Assembly: GCA_010645155.1 (NCBI GenBank) | Contig: CM021314.1 | Coordinates: 7,018,279 to 7,082,278, forward strand | DNA from: Tigriopus japonicus | Taxonomy: Eukaryota > Arthropoda > Copepoda > Harpacticoida > Harpacticidae | Length of the DNA stretch: 64,000 nt | Direction: 5' to 3' | In this document: piece after piece, positions 1 to 13,000 of the stretch | How positions within the stretch are numbered: the first letter of the stretch is position 1 | Layout of the letters: each line of letters starts with the position of its first letter | Translations under genes and position numbers: made by a program | The notes under the pieces: generated by a model | The model's database searches: none | Seen by the model: the letters and a program-made list of their open reading frames with translations, nothing else | Told to the model about the DNA's origin: nothing

Positions 1-3000
1 AAAAAATGGTTTCAGATTGGAGGCCTGATTGGGCTAATTTAGCGATTGAATGATGATACCTTACCTGTGTAGTTTTAGGGTTGGACGTGTTATGCGCAAC
101 TGATTTGGAGGCCAGTAAAAGATACCTGATAGGCTCTCAGGGGCAACTAATGAGTAATCGTCGAGAGCTTAACCGCTTATCTGGATGCCTTGATAAGTTT
201 CATCACAACTCACATTTTCGTTAATAATATTGGATACTCAAACTCCTCTTCAATAGATGATGTGGCAGTCAGCTACTGAAATGTTGCAACCTTATTTGTT
301 CGTTCTACTTTGCACTTCAGTGCTTCTCCGAGCACACCGACTAACCAACCAGCCAACCAACTGGCTAACCAACCAACGAACCATCCATCCAGCGAGGGAA
401 AACGAAAAAGAAGACCGAACGAACGAACAAACTCACTCGAGGAATGATCTCTAGAACCAACGTCCAGTCAGGTGGTTCCAAAATGAAAAGAGATTCTATG
501 TGTATGGCTTTGCACTAAAAAGAAGTGATCACACCCTACTTTGACACTATTTTTTACAGTATTTCTCAGACCCCCTGTTCACCCAAGTTGTAGAACCTTT
601 CATGAGATCTATATTGTCGGCTGATTTATGCCAAATTTATGTTTGAGAATCATGGTTCTGGATCGACAACTCCGGACATCGAGTTGATATGATATGCCCG
701 TGTATGGCTGAATGTGTAGGGTGTGGAGCTGAACCGTTCTACCATTGCCGATCATCCCCCTGGCTCCAACTGAGATCCACTGATAGTTTCTCTCCTGAAA
801 TTTACGGTATCAAGGGGGGAGGGGAATTTCAAAAGCGCCAAGGTATTTTTTCGCCCAATGCGAGTGCGCAATCTTGTTTGCCTTCCAACAGCATGCAGGC
901 ATAGATTGTCTCGGGAGGCTTTGTTTGCGAGCTTACACCAATTCCATCCACGTAGAAACAGAGGAAGATCGAGGGCCAACAGACCCCACATTTCTGTCGT
1001 GTTCACCGTAGGATCGAGATTCGAGATACCGTTCGTAGTGTTCTACGGAGTGCATGATGATCATGAGATGAGAGTCAGCTTCCTTTGAGCTATCAGCGTG
1101 TAGTCGTCGTCGTTGTTGTTTTTGCTGTATTTGTAATACTACAGGGTGAGCCCTCAAGCCCGGGCTAAAGTGCTACGGCATTACATTTTCTACGAGTTAA
1201 AATTGAAATATATTGAGTAAGCAATGAGCACTTACGCTAACACAAATAAAGGTCCTATGAAATAACAACTTTGTGAAGTTACCCCTGGCGATTGCGAATG
1301 AGTACGGTATTTCAAATTTGGAAACCTGGACCGGAAAGTTTGAAGCTCAAAGATACTTAAAGATCTCACAAGCCAAGATGGCTTGCCGAATCCAAATTAC
1401 ATTTTTGACTGAAATGGTGTTCAAATTCCTGAAATAATTTTAGAGTTTTTTGTTACACCATGAACGTTAAAGACTCGGGTCAGTTTACATTCGTTTCAAT
1501 GTAATACTATAGAAACTTGACCTTGAACAAAATCAACAAAAGAACATCCACTGTGCTTGCGTTAAAGCTTTTCCGTGTGTCCATAACATTTTCATCGGTG
1601 AAATACTTATCTAAGTGGCTATTTATAAAAATATGCTCCAATGTACTACTGTTCCATGGTAAACTTGCTACCCTCCCTGTCTCTTTTGAACATTCAGTAT
1701 TTTGTTAGGGAGAAAAATCGGAGTCAATGAAAAGTTCAAACGTTTCGAGGGAGACCGAGAACGAGGGAAAAGAACTGAAGGTAGAAAGAAGGGGGGAGGG
1801 ATTTAATTGAAGCCATACAAGAGAAGAGGTTGTTGGCGTCTTTTGACTCCACTATGTCTCCTACGATTTACAATAAAGTCACCAAAAGATCGGCTAGAAG
1901 ATAAGCCAAGGATGTATGTAACATGCGAACCAAACGCGAAGAGTGTTCTTGTAACATTATGTTTCACTTTCGTTTCAGATAAAGAGCAATCCTTTTTTGT
2001 TGTTGCAAAAGAGGGATCCGCAAGCCAACGGGATGTCGCTTTCAATCACGAACAACATGGACGTTTTGCGATCCAAGTTCTTACGGGAACTTATTCAACG
2101 GAGGGAGAATAAGTTCCGACAAAACTGGGTCCGGAATCAAGAACTGCTTGACGACATTGGGAAAAAGAGAAAGTAAAGATCAGGGTGATACTGATCTTCC
2201 AAGATCATTATGTCAACGTTGATGATGACATCAAGAACACCAACAGCAGAAATAAGAACAAAACCAACAACAATAACATGTACATCACAAGCGTCATCTA
2301 CCACTAAGGCAATGAAGACCTCGATCGCATCACTCCACATCGAGTTTGAGAGAGGCTCTGAAGAAATATTAACCGATCTACAAAATCTCAACAAGAATCT
2401 AGATAGTCAAATGTAACAATGTGGATGGCTTTTGAGTTAAAGTAGAGCTATGTTAGCAAGTAGGGGAAGCCATGGCCCTTCAGTCTGGCCAGTGTTTCTT
2501 TTGGAATTTTTCCTCGTCATATTTCTTAGGCCGGGGCTCCTTCATTCTGTCTGATCTAAATCGTACAATGCAACCCTATCAGTTTTAATATGATTGTGAC
2601 CTCACTTTTTGGTGATGAGACCTCTTCAAGTTATGCATGTGGCAAATACATCTGTGAGTAACCTTGTCGGTATTATTCGTCTTTTCCCATCAGAAGGGCT
2701 ACTAAAGCTACTAGTCTACTACAGTAAACAACTACGTAATCCCAAGAGCATTTTGATCCTCTAAATAATTACACCAAAAATCTTCAAGTTTTACATATGA
2801 AAGCTTTTCAAACAATGATTTGAAAATAGAAATACGACAGCCAACTTATAAAATTTACTTTGCGAAAGCAAACAATATTTCAGTCTATTTTTGGTTTCGT
2901 TAAATGTCAGGTCAAATGTAACTTCAAGTTGAAGTAGCCCTAGCTGCTTGCGGGCCGGTGCGAGAGCGCTTGAAACTTCAAAACAAGGCTTTCGAGGAAA

Positions 3001-5117
3001 ACATGTTCCTTTGCTCCCTGCTCGCGTTTAGTGTGCTGTGGTGAAAAGTGGGGCCAAATTTTGACGAATTTCATGAAAATGCGTTCATTTGAGCCTCCCA
3101 AATAGGGAAAAGGACCAATGAGACTTACAATTATGTCTTCAATGGCCATGTGAATCAAAAGAGAAAAAAATATCCATTTTCTTAGATAAAATTAATGAAC
3201 AGAGATTCAATCTGTTGAAGGCTGTGAAGAGAAGGCAGCACATAATGAAATATATTTAACGTTATTTGCGGTCTCATAAAATACAAAGCCATAAAGGATA
3301 TACAGCTGTATTTCAGAAATGTTTTCTTAACATGTTTGATCCGTGAGATTTGTAATGTGCCATTTTTTCCTCTGGCTGAGTAAAATAATGCAATGACATC
3401 CTTGGATAATGACGGGATGTGAAAACAGGATTGATCATAAAATGGGTTAGGAACAAAAGCAGAGAGAAAAAGAAGGAATTTTGAACAATCGTAAAGAAAA
3501 TTGTTGTAACACAACATAATTTTCACAATTGTGAATGGAATAGGCACTAGACATATGAACATAATAAAACAACAACTTGCCTGCTCTTTCATGTTCCATT
3601 TCTGTGTCGTTGTTAGTTTAGAAGTAATTTGTTGGCTTCAATATATTTTCTCTTTACAAATTGGTACACCCATTGTGCAATATGATAGTGCTTTCTAGAG
3701 AATAAAGTTAGTTATATTCTTTATGAAATAGAACTGAAATATGCCCTTTATGGCCTAATTACAATTTAAACACTCCCAGCCAATATGTAAGCATGACCCG
3801 GGATGACCTTTCAGGTGTTCAATGTTCCTTGTTGGCAACAAATTATTTTTTAACATTTGAGAGGCTAACAATTGTGCAATGATACCTTCTTAATGCAATT
3901 TAAATTAAAGGACAATTTCTGAATAATAATTGCACTTAGGTGCAATCTTTTGTTTGAAAATATAAATCAAAAAATGAAAAACCACTTGCATGATGACAAA
4001 GTGGGACAAATTTGGTTCGGATGTAGTTGGACAAGGACAAACAGCATTACATAATAAATGTGAACTTCATTTAAAGAAAGTAGCACACCTGTTTAATTGA
4101 CCTTCAATGGGAGTGATTACCGTATCATTTTACAGACCTGCTGCCGTCTCTAACTGCCGTTAGCAGTGTAGGCTTGCCAAAATAAATCTCAGTTTTCAAG
4201 GGTCAGATTTTCAAAAAATGTTGCATTTATGGGCAATGGCATGGTTAATGTATGTTGAGAAGTATTGCACAGTAATTTGAAAACAAAGAAAGAAATTGGA
4301 AGCCTTCAATTAAACAAACTATTTGTTTTTAGGTTTAGTTGCCCCAGGAACCGATCTCCTCTGGCCATCTTGTTATTTAAAGTCGGGCGTTCCTAATTTC
4401 AAAGTTCGCAAGATACCTCTCAACTTATGTAGCGAACTTTTAGATAAAAGCAACAAAACATACTTTTTTGCTCAAAACAATTCAAAAATTGCTATTTCAA
4501 CTTCAAGTTGTGCAGATAAGAAAGGCATTGCTGCAATTACCAGGCCTAAACCTTCATTTTAGTTACCTCGCATGCTCATCAGAAACACAGGTCTTCCGAA
4601 CTTTTTTTCCCGACAAAAATGATGACGTCATTAGTAATTGTTGCAATAACTATTTTAATGACATTGCGTTTGAAAAAATAATTTAAGCTCATTTTGCCAA
4701 CAAATTTGCAATGCTTGAGAGTGAAAAAAATGTGTCTGCCAAAGCAAAACCTAGTGGAAAATTAACAATCCAAGAAAGTGGCATGTGAACCCAAGAAAGT
4801 CTCTCAAATTTGAAGAAATTTAAGGTCAAACTGAGAATAGAAGATTTGCAGTTGAGATATTCCAAAAAATAGCAAAAAAAAATCGTCAGTATGAAAGCGT
4901 GGAAGGCTCAAATTTAAAAAAAAATGTTTGTCCCTTGTTAGATAATTTACCAAGCATGATGACAAAATTGTACTTTCGTCTTTCATTTTTTCTGTCAAAT
5001 TGTTCAACTGCATCTTGAATATGCCTCACCCATTTGGTCTCCAATGAGTTCAGCACTTTGCAAAAGGTTGAGCAGGTCCAAAGATATTTTACTAGGAACA
5101 TCACAGGAATAAGAGAG
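1..5117. other. intergenic stretch without a recognisable gene
   Basis: No reading frame here resembles a known family. The longest is a 101-codon frame at 1807-2112 (+), with an equally open antisense frame, and I do not support it as a gene. A CCAA/AACC-rich microsatellite-like patch lies at about 330-385. A segment at about 4028-4100 resembles 58555-58625 (both contain AAACAGCATTA, then ATAATAAATGTGAAC), so it belongs to a dispersed repeat. The rest is AT-rich unannotated sequence. Confidence 0.6.
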
Positions 5118-5606
5118 CTCTCGTATTGGTAGAGACTCCAAAAGTTAGGGCTGTACAGTACTCAGAGAAGGCATGACAGATATCTGATACTGTATGTTTT
5201 CAAGAGCATTCATGGGCTCTGTCCTAACCCAGGACAGAGTGATTGTAGTGATCGTAGAGGTTTTACATGCGCTCTGAGAGCACCTTCAAATCTTAAGGAA
5301 ACTGGGCTAGTACGAACAATGAAGTCCTCCTCTCTTCTTCATCAGGCTCCTTCTTTGTTCAATTTGTTACCCATTAGTCTTCGTTGGGAATATGTAGGAG
5401 CTGATCCTCTGACAGCATTTAAAGCAGGATTGGACAAATTTTTAAACACTATTCCTGACCAACCCACTGAACAAGGGTTGTATAGATCTGCCAACAGTAA
5501 CTCATTGGTAGTTCAAATTTCATATAAACACTAATTACCGAAACTATATCAATGATTAACTCTCTTTAGAGGGAATCCCATTCCTTGTAGCGGTATTAAA
5601 AAATCC
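5118..5606 (+). mobile_element. non-LTR retrotransposon (LINE) 3' fragment with ORF2 C-terminus and 3' tail
   Basis: The frame 5118-5534 encodes the C-terminal tail typical of Jockey/CR1-like reverse transcriptase polyproteins. In order it shows WxRLQKLGLYS, a Q-R-R-x-x-R-Y-L-I-L-Y-V-F-K motif, a C-S-D-R-R-G-F-T-C motif, SLFNLLPISLR, and FKAGLDKFLNTIPDQPT before the stop. One in-frame TAG at 5130-5132 and the missing upstream part show that it is a 5'-truncated dead copy. The 3' untranslated tail (5571-5606) carries the hairpin GGAAT-CCC-ATTCC and a GCGG element, shared with the copies near 7.7 and 23.7 kb and with a SINE at 56.7 kb. Family assignment rests on motif recognition, so the clade (CR1, L2 or Jockey) is uncertain. 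Confidence 0.85.
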
Positions 5607-6589
5607 AAAATTGATGAATGGAATATCTTGTGATTAATGGCATAATAGGTCATATGTTTTGGTTGTATTGGTCTTGGAATGCTTGCTAGTTTACTTGAAG
5701 GTATGCTACAAAGTCTACTTGAGAGTAAACTCTTCATTAACTTTATAAACACAGCTCCTTTGAAGATTTCTGCAACCCAACCAAATCGCATTCAGTGATT
5801 TCATTTACTAATTCAATTTGAACTTGTGGCACTCTGATAGTTTGTTGGGTGCAATTTTGACAAATCGTGCCAAACGCAATATGAATCGTCCAGTTCAAGT
5901 AAATGGTGTGAGCATATGTTTTGATGGCAACTCTAGAATGTGTACTTGTTAGTACACTTCGTAGTTCAATTGGCTGGTTTTGTTGAGACAGCTGCCATTT
6001 TGAAAAGTAAGTCTCTCCTTCCAACCTAGAAGTGCCTCTACATCTATGATCGTAGATTCATTCTCTCGAAACACTAATTGCCCGCTGATTCAGCTATTCC
6101 ACATTTCTCCTTCTTTATTTCATATTACTCCGTTCAACTCAAAACATTGATTGATCTCACAGCTGCATGCAAATTTTGGCAGCTAATTTAAGGAAACACT
6201 GGAAGGAAGTTCGCTTGCAGTTCGATTGATCAGCGTTGAAGTATTCAAATGGGAGTGCTTCCACAACGCTGGAATGCTCCTCTCTTGGCGTGCTTCTCGG
6301 AGAACCTCTCATCAATTAAACCTGATGTTAAGCCCAAATAGCGACGCAGCTTGCTAGAAGTTTACTTGAAGTCAATGGAACTAGCACATGTTTGTGCATG
6401 CTAAACATATGACTAGCGTTGGATTGTTGTTGAGGTATCTACTTGTTGCACCTTGGCACCAGTGGTACACTTCTCTTTTTCATGAGTTGCTTGATGTACT
6501 TCTGATTCAAGAAAGCTTATGCTATCAACAAAACGGCTGAAACTGCCTTGAAGTTGCCTTGAAGTCAACTTTGCTAGCACACCTTGGAA
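5607..6589. other. intergenic stretch, nothing recognised
   Basis: I see no gene, RNA or delimited repeat here. Several short related phrases around CTTGAAGT and GCTAGCA recur, but no unit can be defined. Confidence 0.5.
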
Positions 6590-7226
6590 TACACAAAACA
6601 TCTGACCTAATACCTTTGATATTGAAGCCCATTCATAAGCTTTTGGTTATGGAAAATCACTCTTTCATATTAACCTTTCAGGTATTGTAAGTTGCCAGTT
6701 GGTGTATCAATACCTTAACATGGCAGATCTGTTTATCTATCATCGTTTTAGAAAAGCAAAAGGATGAAAGAGACGGAAAGATAGGACAGAATCAAGTGAG
6801 AAAAAGGTTACCAATGTTGTGCCCGGTAGTCTTGCGCCGACCTTTTGTGGTGCGTCTATTGTTTTCTAATCACTGCTCGATCAAAAATTACGAGCGGTCA
6901 GTTGCTTCGCGACAAACGATTAAGAACGTGATACGATCGTAGAATTTTAGTGAAGCAATGAGGCGCCAGAGGCCACAGCGATGCTACGGGGTAAACAAAC
7001 AGCTGATGTTTACTGAGTTCACCTCATTGTTATCAGACAATGTAATTGAAGCTGTAATCAATAACATTTTTCGACGAAGTAATTGTACATTTTTACATTT
7101 TTCGACGAAGTAATTATAATTGTAATTTATTACATATTGACCAAGTAATTATAATTGTAATTTATTACATATTGACGAAGTAATTATAATTGTAATTATT
7201 ACATTTTCGAGTAATTGACCCAACCT
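6590..7226 (-). mobile_element. partial copy of the 57.3-58.1 kb hAT-type element, reverse orientation
   Basis: Read on the minus strand, the right boundary (about 7226) gives GGTTGGGTCAATTACTCG. This is nearly the same as the left terminus of the element at 57277. Farther in, 6610-6780 matches the interior of that element in reverse (shared AGATCTG, TAACCTTTCAGG and AAGCTTTTG blocks). The stretch at about 6800-7010 has no counterpart and may be a separate insertion. The far terminus is missing, so the copy is truncated. Confidence 0.65.
7072..7205. repeat. AT-rich tandem repeat inside the hAT-type copy
   Basis: About four imperfect units of roughly 33-36 bp, each built around CGAAGTAATTATAATTGTAA. 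The TGTAATTAC-type words are the same ones that make up the subterminal regions of the 57.3 kb element. These units are probably an expanded subterminal repeat rather than an independent satellite. Confidence 0.7.
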
Positions 7227-7379
7227 TGGCTTGTCAGAAATAAGTCAGTCTTCCATCTCTCGGCTCTCTTAGTTGGCAGTTTACGTCAGCCATACTCTTC
7301 TTTTTTAGAAATGTCATTGGATTAACGGCTGTAAAGCAGGTAAAGATATTAAGCAGGTATCGTCAATGAGGGATTGAGG

Positions 7380-7700
7380 TATCCAGGCTAGTATGAACAC
7401 CCTAGTTCGAACAATGAAGTCCTCCTCTCTTCTTTATTGGGCTCCTTCATTGTTCAATCTTTTGCCCATTAGTCTTTGTCGGGTGTATGTTGGAGCTGTT
7501 CTTCTAACAACTTTTAGAGCAGGTTAGAATTATTTTTTTGATACTTTTCCTGATCAACCCACTATTCAAGGGTTGCTTACATCTGCCAACAGTAATTCGT
7601 TGGTAGACCAAATTTTGCATAAATATTAATTGTTTAAATTATTTCATTCATGAATTTTTTTCAAGGAATCACTCTTTGAAGCGGCAGTAGAAAATCCGCA
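7380..7700 (+). mobile_element. second LINE 3' fragment, degenerate
   Basis: The translation again gives L-V-R-T-M-K-S-S-S-L-L, A-P-S-L-F-N-L-L-P-I-S-L and P-D-Q-P-T-I-Q-G-L. Here the frame is interrupted by TAG after F-R-A-G, and the DKFL segment is eroded. The 3' tail (7663-7700) keeps the GCGG...CCGC stem and is followed by an A-rich stretch, as expected at a LINE insertion end. It is the same family as 5118-5606. Confidence 0.8.
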
Positions 7701-8722
7701 ACCAACAAAAAAAAGAAAGCAAAATATTTGCTATTTTCAATTGATCTAATTCACGATTTCCTTTTTTCAATGGAAGTTGTGCAAACACTTTGATTCTTGA
7801 CCTAAATATTATTTCTGTGGCATTTTAGCTTTTGAAAGTCATTGCGTGGGTCGTGATGATAATTCATAGAAAAGTGAATATTTTGCTGCAATGAAAAAAG
7901 GAAATTCTTCTCGGGATATATCTTCTCCAACAAGCGGTCCTTCAATCTTGACTTGTTTAAAAACTGGGATGACTAATATGAAGTTAAGAGAAAAGTCATT
8001 TTTGAAGCAAAAATTGAATGAACAAGGAAGTCATTTAAGTTGAACGGTATCAATGATATTTGATTTTTATGAATATCTTCATTTGAGTCATGCTGACAGC
8101 AAATCATGCGGACATTTAGCTGAAATGAAATGGCGATTTATTTCATGGAATTTTGTACTGCAGCATGAAATCCTAAAATGTTGCTTGATTTGGAATCGGT
8201 GATGGTTAATTTATTTTTTTAAGAGAAAATATGAACTCCTGGATTAATTGTCAAAATTCAAATTTGAACTTGAGAATCAAGTAATCACCAAACCTAGGAA
8301 ACTTGAGATCTATGCCAATTTCGCTCACGGTTTTTACATACTACGTTCTTGAAATCTGGCATATTTTGTGCCTAAATGGCATATTTTCAGCCTTTCTGGC
8401 ACATTTTTTACCAAGGGGTTTGGCACCACTAATGTCTCAGAACAGAAAGTCAAACAGCTGATCGATCCTCTGAGATTGTTGTTGCGTGTCCGTCAGCGTG
8501 TCTTCTTTCCGTCTACCAATCTATCCAACCGAGTCACATTTCTGAAGACCTATGTCCAATCTTTCGAAATTCCTCACGAGTCGTCCTTGTTGTGGCCCCG
8601 GCAAAACGGCCTTCAACCTCAGCTTGGCCAGCTCTTAAAGCCAGGACTGTCTCTCTCTCTCGCTTCTTCCCCTCAACCTCGATTGATTCCACGACCCACG
8701 GGGAAAGAAGGAAGCCAGCAAG
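7701..8722. other. upstream region of pelo
   Basis: About 1 kb without another gene. Its last 200 bp are pyrimidine-rich (CTCTCTCTCTCGC) and must hold the pelo leader and promoter. I see no convincing TATA box or initiator. The frames that cross 8368-8871 and the antisense frame 8534-9085 are shadows of pelo. Confidence 0.5.
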
Positions 8723-9880
8723 ATGAAGCTGGTCCACCGGAACCTGGAGAAGAACGCCAGCGGCTCGCTCACCTTGATCCCCGAGGAGACCGAGGACATG
8801 TGGCACGTGTTCAACCTGATCTCGGAAGGCGATCAAGTGCGAGCCTCGACCATCCGCAAGGTCACCACTGAATCGTCCACGGGCTCGACCACCAGCAACC
8901 GCGTCCGCACCACCCTCACCATTCGCGTCGAGGACATCGACTTCGACACGCAAGCCTGCAAACTCCGACTCAAAGGACGCAATGTGGCCGAGAACGCCCA
9001 CGTCAAAATGGGCGCCTACCACACCCTTGACGTGGAACCCAATCGGAAACTGACCTTGGAAAAGGCCGAGTGGGATTCGGTCCATTTAGACCGCATTGAA
9101 TTGGCCACCGATCCGGTGAAGCACGCTGAAGTGGCGGCCATCGTCATGCAAGAAGGTCTGGCCCACATTTGCCTGGTCACGTCTTCCATGACGATCGTGC
9201 GCACCAAGATCGATGTGCCCATTCCCCGAAAACGACGCGGAAATACCGCTAATCACGATAAATCCCTTCAGCGATTCTACGACAACGTGTTGCAAGCCGC
9301 TTTGCGACACGTCAACTTTGAGGTGGTCAAAGCCGTGATCGTGGCCTCGCCGGGCTTTACCCGCGATCAGTTCATGGACTTTGTCTGGCAATATGCGGCG
9401 CGTAATGAAACCAAGATCTTGTTTGAGAATCGGGCCAAGTTCTTGTCCGTCCACGCTTCCAGTGGTTTTGCCCACGCGCTCAACGAGATATTGCGTGATC
9501 CGGCGGTGTTGAACCGGCTTTCGGACACCAAGGCCGCCGACGAGGTCAAGGCTCTGGAGACCTTTTTCAAGACCTTGCAGAATGATCCGACCAAGGCTTA
9601 TTACGGGGAGCGACACGTGCAACTGGCCTGCGAGGCCCAGTCGATTGAAACCCTCCTGATATCTGATCGATTATTTCGAGCCCAAGATGTGGCTCAAAGA
9701 CGGAAATTCGTCAAGTTAGTCGACGATGTACATGAAAGTGGCGGTGAAGTGAAGCTTTTTTCGTCATTGCACGAAAGCGGCAAACAGTTAGACCAACTTA
9801 CGGGTCTATGTGCGATTTTACGCTTTCCCATGCCGGAACTGGACGAAGATGACAGTGATGATGAACCCGAATCGGATTAA
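8723..9880 (+). CDS. pelo: Pelota, ribosome-rescue factor (Dom34 homologue)
   Basis: A complete 385-aa single-exon gene, the usual Pelota length. Pelota is an eRF1 paralogue that, with the GTPase Hbs1, enters the empty A site of stalled ribosomes and splits them for no-go and nonstop decay in the cytoplasm. The three eRF1-like domains are visible. The N-terminal Sm-like domain spans about residues 1-130 (MKLVHRNLEKNASGSLTL, then EETEDMWHVFNLI). The central domain (about 136-265) contains IVASPGFTRDQF and, as expected for Pelota, no GGQ peptide-release motif. The C-terminal eRF1_3 domain (about 270-370) contains AYYGERHV and ISDRLFRAQD. An acidic tail ends the protein. The codons are GC-richer than the surrounding AT-rich repeats, as in Nnt. 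The gene converges on Nnt with only 153 bp between stop codons. No consensus AATAAA for pelo is evident in that interval. Confidence 0.97.
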   Translation: MKLVHRNLEKNASGSLTLIPEETEDMWHVFNLISEGDQVRASTIRKVTTESSTGSTTSNRVRTTLTIRVEDIDFDTQACKLRLKGRNVAENAHVKMGAYHTLDVEPNRKLTLEKAEWDSVHLDRIELATDPVKHAEVAAIVMQEGLAHICLVTSSMTIVRTKIDVPIPRKRRGNTANHDKSLQRFYDNVLQAALRHVNFEVVKAVIVASPGFTRDQFMDFVWQYAARNETKILFENRAKFLSVHASSGFAHALNEILRDPAVLNRLSDTKAADEVKALETFFKTLQNDPTKAYYGERHVQLACEAQSIETLLISDRLFRAQDVAQRRKFVKLVDDVHESGGEVKLFSSLHESGKQLDQLTGLCAILRFPMPELDEDDSDDEPESD

Positions 9881-9956
9881 CATGAATTGCACTTTTTTCA
9901 AAACATTTTTACATATACCCTTAGGAAAATACATGAACTCGTGCATTTTGGTGAAA

Positions 9957-9966
9957 TTTATTTATT
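9957..9966 (-). terminator. Nnt: poly(A) signal for Nnt
   Basis: On the minus strand this reads as two overlapping AATAAA hexamers (AATAAATAAA), about 70 nt downstream of the Nnt stop codon. The site lies only about 80 bp from the pelo stop, so the 3' UTRs of the two convergent transcripts probably overlap. The overlap is inferred. Confidence 0.7.
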
Positions 9967-10033
9967 TGCATTGTTACGATTGCAGTATGTATATGACACA
10001 AAATTCGGGCACTCGTCGAAAGCCTTTATCCTT

Positions 10034-13000
10034 TCACAGGCCATAGTGTTCCTTGAGCTTGGTGAGCAAACCGTCGCATGACTTCTTGGCATCGCCCAAT
10101 AACATTGCCGTGTTTTCGTTAAAGAAAATGGGATTATCCACCGCGGCATATCCCACACCCAATGATCGCTTCATGACAACCACCTAAAAATTTTCGTTTT
10201 GATCACAAATTCATTTTTGTGATGATTCACGATGTTTGTAGTCTATTTTGGCTCTCACCTGTCCAGCTTTCCAGACTTTGAGAACCGGCATGCCGGCAAT
10301 AATTGAATTAGGGTCGTCTTCGGCAGCGGAATTAACCGTATCGTTGGCACCAATGACCAGGACCAAATCCGTCTCTCCGAAATCGTCGTTGATTTCATCC
10401 ATCTCCAAGACTACATCATAGGGAACACCAGCCTCAGCCAAGAGCACATTCAACTGACCGGGCATCCGACCTGAAAACATCAACATTGTTGTTTAATCAG
10501 TGTTTTTTCTAACCGTGTCAACTAATATTTACCAGCCACAGGATGAATTCCGAAACGGACATTCTTGCCCTTCTTCTTCAAGATAGAAACCATTTCCGCC
10601 ACAGGGTATTGTCCTTTGGCCACAGCCAAACCGTACCCCGGAACGATAATAATGTTCTTGGCATTGGTCATGGCTTCCACGGTCTCATCGACTTTCCATT
10701 CGGTGTGTGTGCCAGTAATGGTCATAGGCTTGCCACCAGCCGTTGAGCTGGTGCCAAATCCACCCAAGATGACATTGGGAAGGCTTCGATTCATGGCCTA
10801 AAAAGAGAGGAAAAATAAAATCGAATTTTTTCACATTTTTTCCCTTGAATCTTTGTTTCCGACACAAACGCCGAAGTGTTAAAAACAATTATTATAGTCT
10901 CGTTCTTACCACACACATGATGTAGGACAGAATGGCTCCCGAAGATCCAATCAATGCTCCTACGATAGTCATGAGATTGTTGTTCAACATGAAACCCTCG
11001 GCGCACAGACTAGAAACGGTCAAAAAGGAAGCTCATAACCTAATGTTGTGATATTCATCTCAAGTTATTTAAATTCAACTTACGCCCATCCAGAGTAGCT
11101 GTTCAACACAGTGATGACAACGGGCATGTCAGCTCCTCCAATAGCCATGGTCAGAGTCACGCCCATGGTGGCACTCATTGCAGTGGTGGCTCCAAGCACG
11201 CTCAAACCCATGTCAAAGCTGGGATCATTCAAAAAGCATCCCATGGCAGCGACATTTGCAGCCAAGAGGCCGGCATTGATGGCATGGCGACCAGGCAACA
11301 TCAAGGGAGCCGAGTTCATAATGCCTTGGAGCTTGCCATAGGCCACCAAAGATCCACTGAAGGTAACTCCTCCGATGTAGGTTCCGAGGAAGAGAGAGGT
11401 CTTGATCATGGTGGCGGCGGGATCAGTCGCAAAAGACGGGAAATGGTCGATGTAGGTAGCGACACAAGTGAGCACGGCAGCCATGCCCACCAAGGAATGA
11501 AATGCAGCGACAAGTTGGGGCAAGTCCGTGATTTCAATCCTCTTGGCAATGGTCGACCCAATGAGAGCCCCACCTAAAGCCACTCCACCCATTTGAGCCA
11601 AGACGGGATGAGAGGGGAGGATAGACCCGAGCGTGGCGGCCACGCCCCCAGTCACACCAATCATACCCAAAGCATTACCCAATCGAGCCGTGGGTTGCGT
11701 GGAAAGGCCGGCCAAAGCTCCTACGCAACACAAAGACGAGGCTAGATAGGCCATTTGATGGACTTCTTGATATCCTTGAGAAACGGCCCAAGCATACGAT
11801 CCCAAAAATGCAGAAGCGGGTATCGCATACAAGTAGTTGTACTCTGGAGGGTCGGTGGACCTTCTAAACATGTCCAACATGCGAGCCGTGACGATGAAAC
11901 CGCCAAAGACGTTGATGAAAGAAATAAAGGCAGCAGACGCAGCGAGGCCCTCGACGGCATTCGTCGGATAATACCCTCCACCCATCAAGAGCATTCCTCC
12001 GACAGCCGTAATTCCGGAAATGGCGTTCGTCACGGACATTAAAGGCGAATGTAAAGCCGGCACCACATTCCAGACCGTGTGATAACCCACGATGCAACTC
12101 AAACCAAAGGTGGTGGTCATGGCCGTGAATGCAGGATTGGGCGAGCCCACACCCAAAGCAGTTAGACCGCCAAATCCACCCGTGTACATCAAAGCGTCTT
12201 TGAGCTGGAGATTGAATTGATTTGGAGGCTCCACTTCCTTTTTGACGGCAGCTTCTTGGGATTTGCCCGTTGTGGGCGCGGCAATCGCAATTGGGGGATT
12301 CGGGGGCCAACTTAATGCTCCCTTGTTAAGAACAATCGAGCCTCTGACGACATCGTCTTCGAGATTGACGTAAAAGTGGTCTTTTGTTCCGGTCATGGAT
12401 AGCATCAGTTTGGTAATATTATTGGCATACAAAGTGGAAGCTTGCGTGGGAAGACGAGAGGGCAAATCCGTCAGACCAATATGGACCACATCATTATAGG
12501 TATAAATCTCGCCGGGCTTGATGGTCTCAATATTACCGCCAGCTTCAGCAGCCAAATCGACCACCACCGAACCAGGTTTCATGTCTTCGATCATGTACTT
12601 TTTAATCAGAGTTGGGGCTTGCTTTCCCGGGATGAGAGCCGTCGTAATGACGATATCAACATCCTTGCACTGCTCGTGAAAGAGCTTCATTTCCGCTTCC
12701 AAGAAGGCCTTGGACATCTCCTTGGCATACCCACCATCGGAAGAGCCATCCTCGGCAATGTCGACGGTCAAGAATTCCGCTCCCATCGACTCGACTTGTT
12801 CTTTGACAGCGGGTCGCACATCAAAGGCTCGAACCACGGCTCCCATGCTCTTGGCTTGACCAATGGCGGCCAAACCGGCGACTCCACCGCCAATGACTAA
12901 TACTTTAGCCGGAGGCACTTTACCCGCCGCAGTAATTTGACCTGCAAAGGAGACGGGTAGTTCAATATACATTCTCGTTGATCATGGTGTAATCAAACTC

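Noticed and set aside
1807..2112. 101-codon frame
   Set aside because: An antisense frame of similar length overlaps it. It shows no recognisable motif.
8534..9085. Antisense frames over pelo (also 9086-9622)
   Set aside because: They mirror the codon bias of pelo on the other strand and have no recognisable motif.
12442..12900. Antisense frames within Nnt
   Set aside because: Shadows of the long coding exon, without domain similarity.
12942..12972. Methionine ([10 protein letters not shown]) as an internal start of a separate transhydrogenase subunit
   Set aside because: The codons are intronic: an AG acceptor precedes GTCAAATT, and the upstream exon joins in frame to give the continuous animal enzyme.
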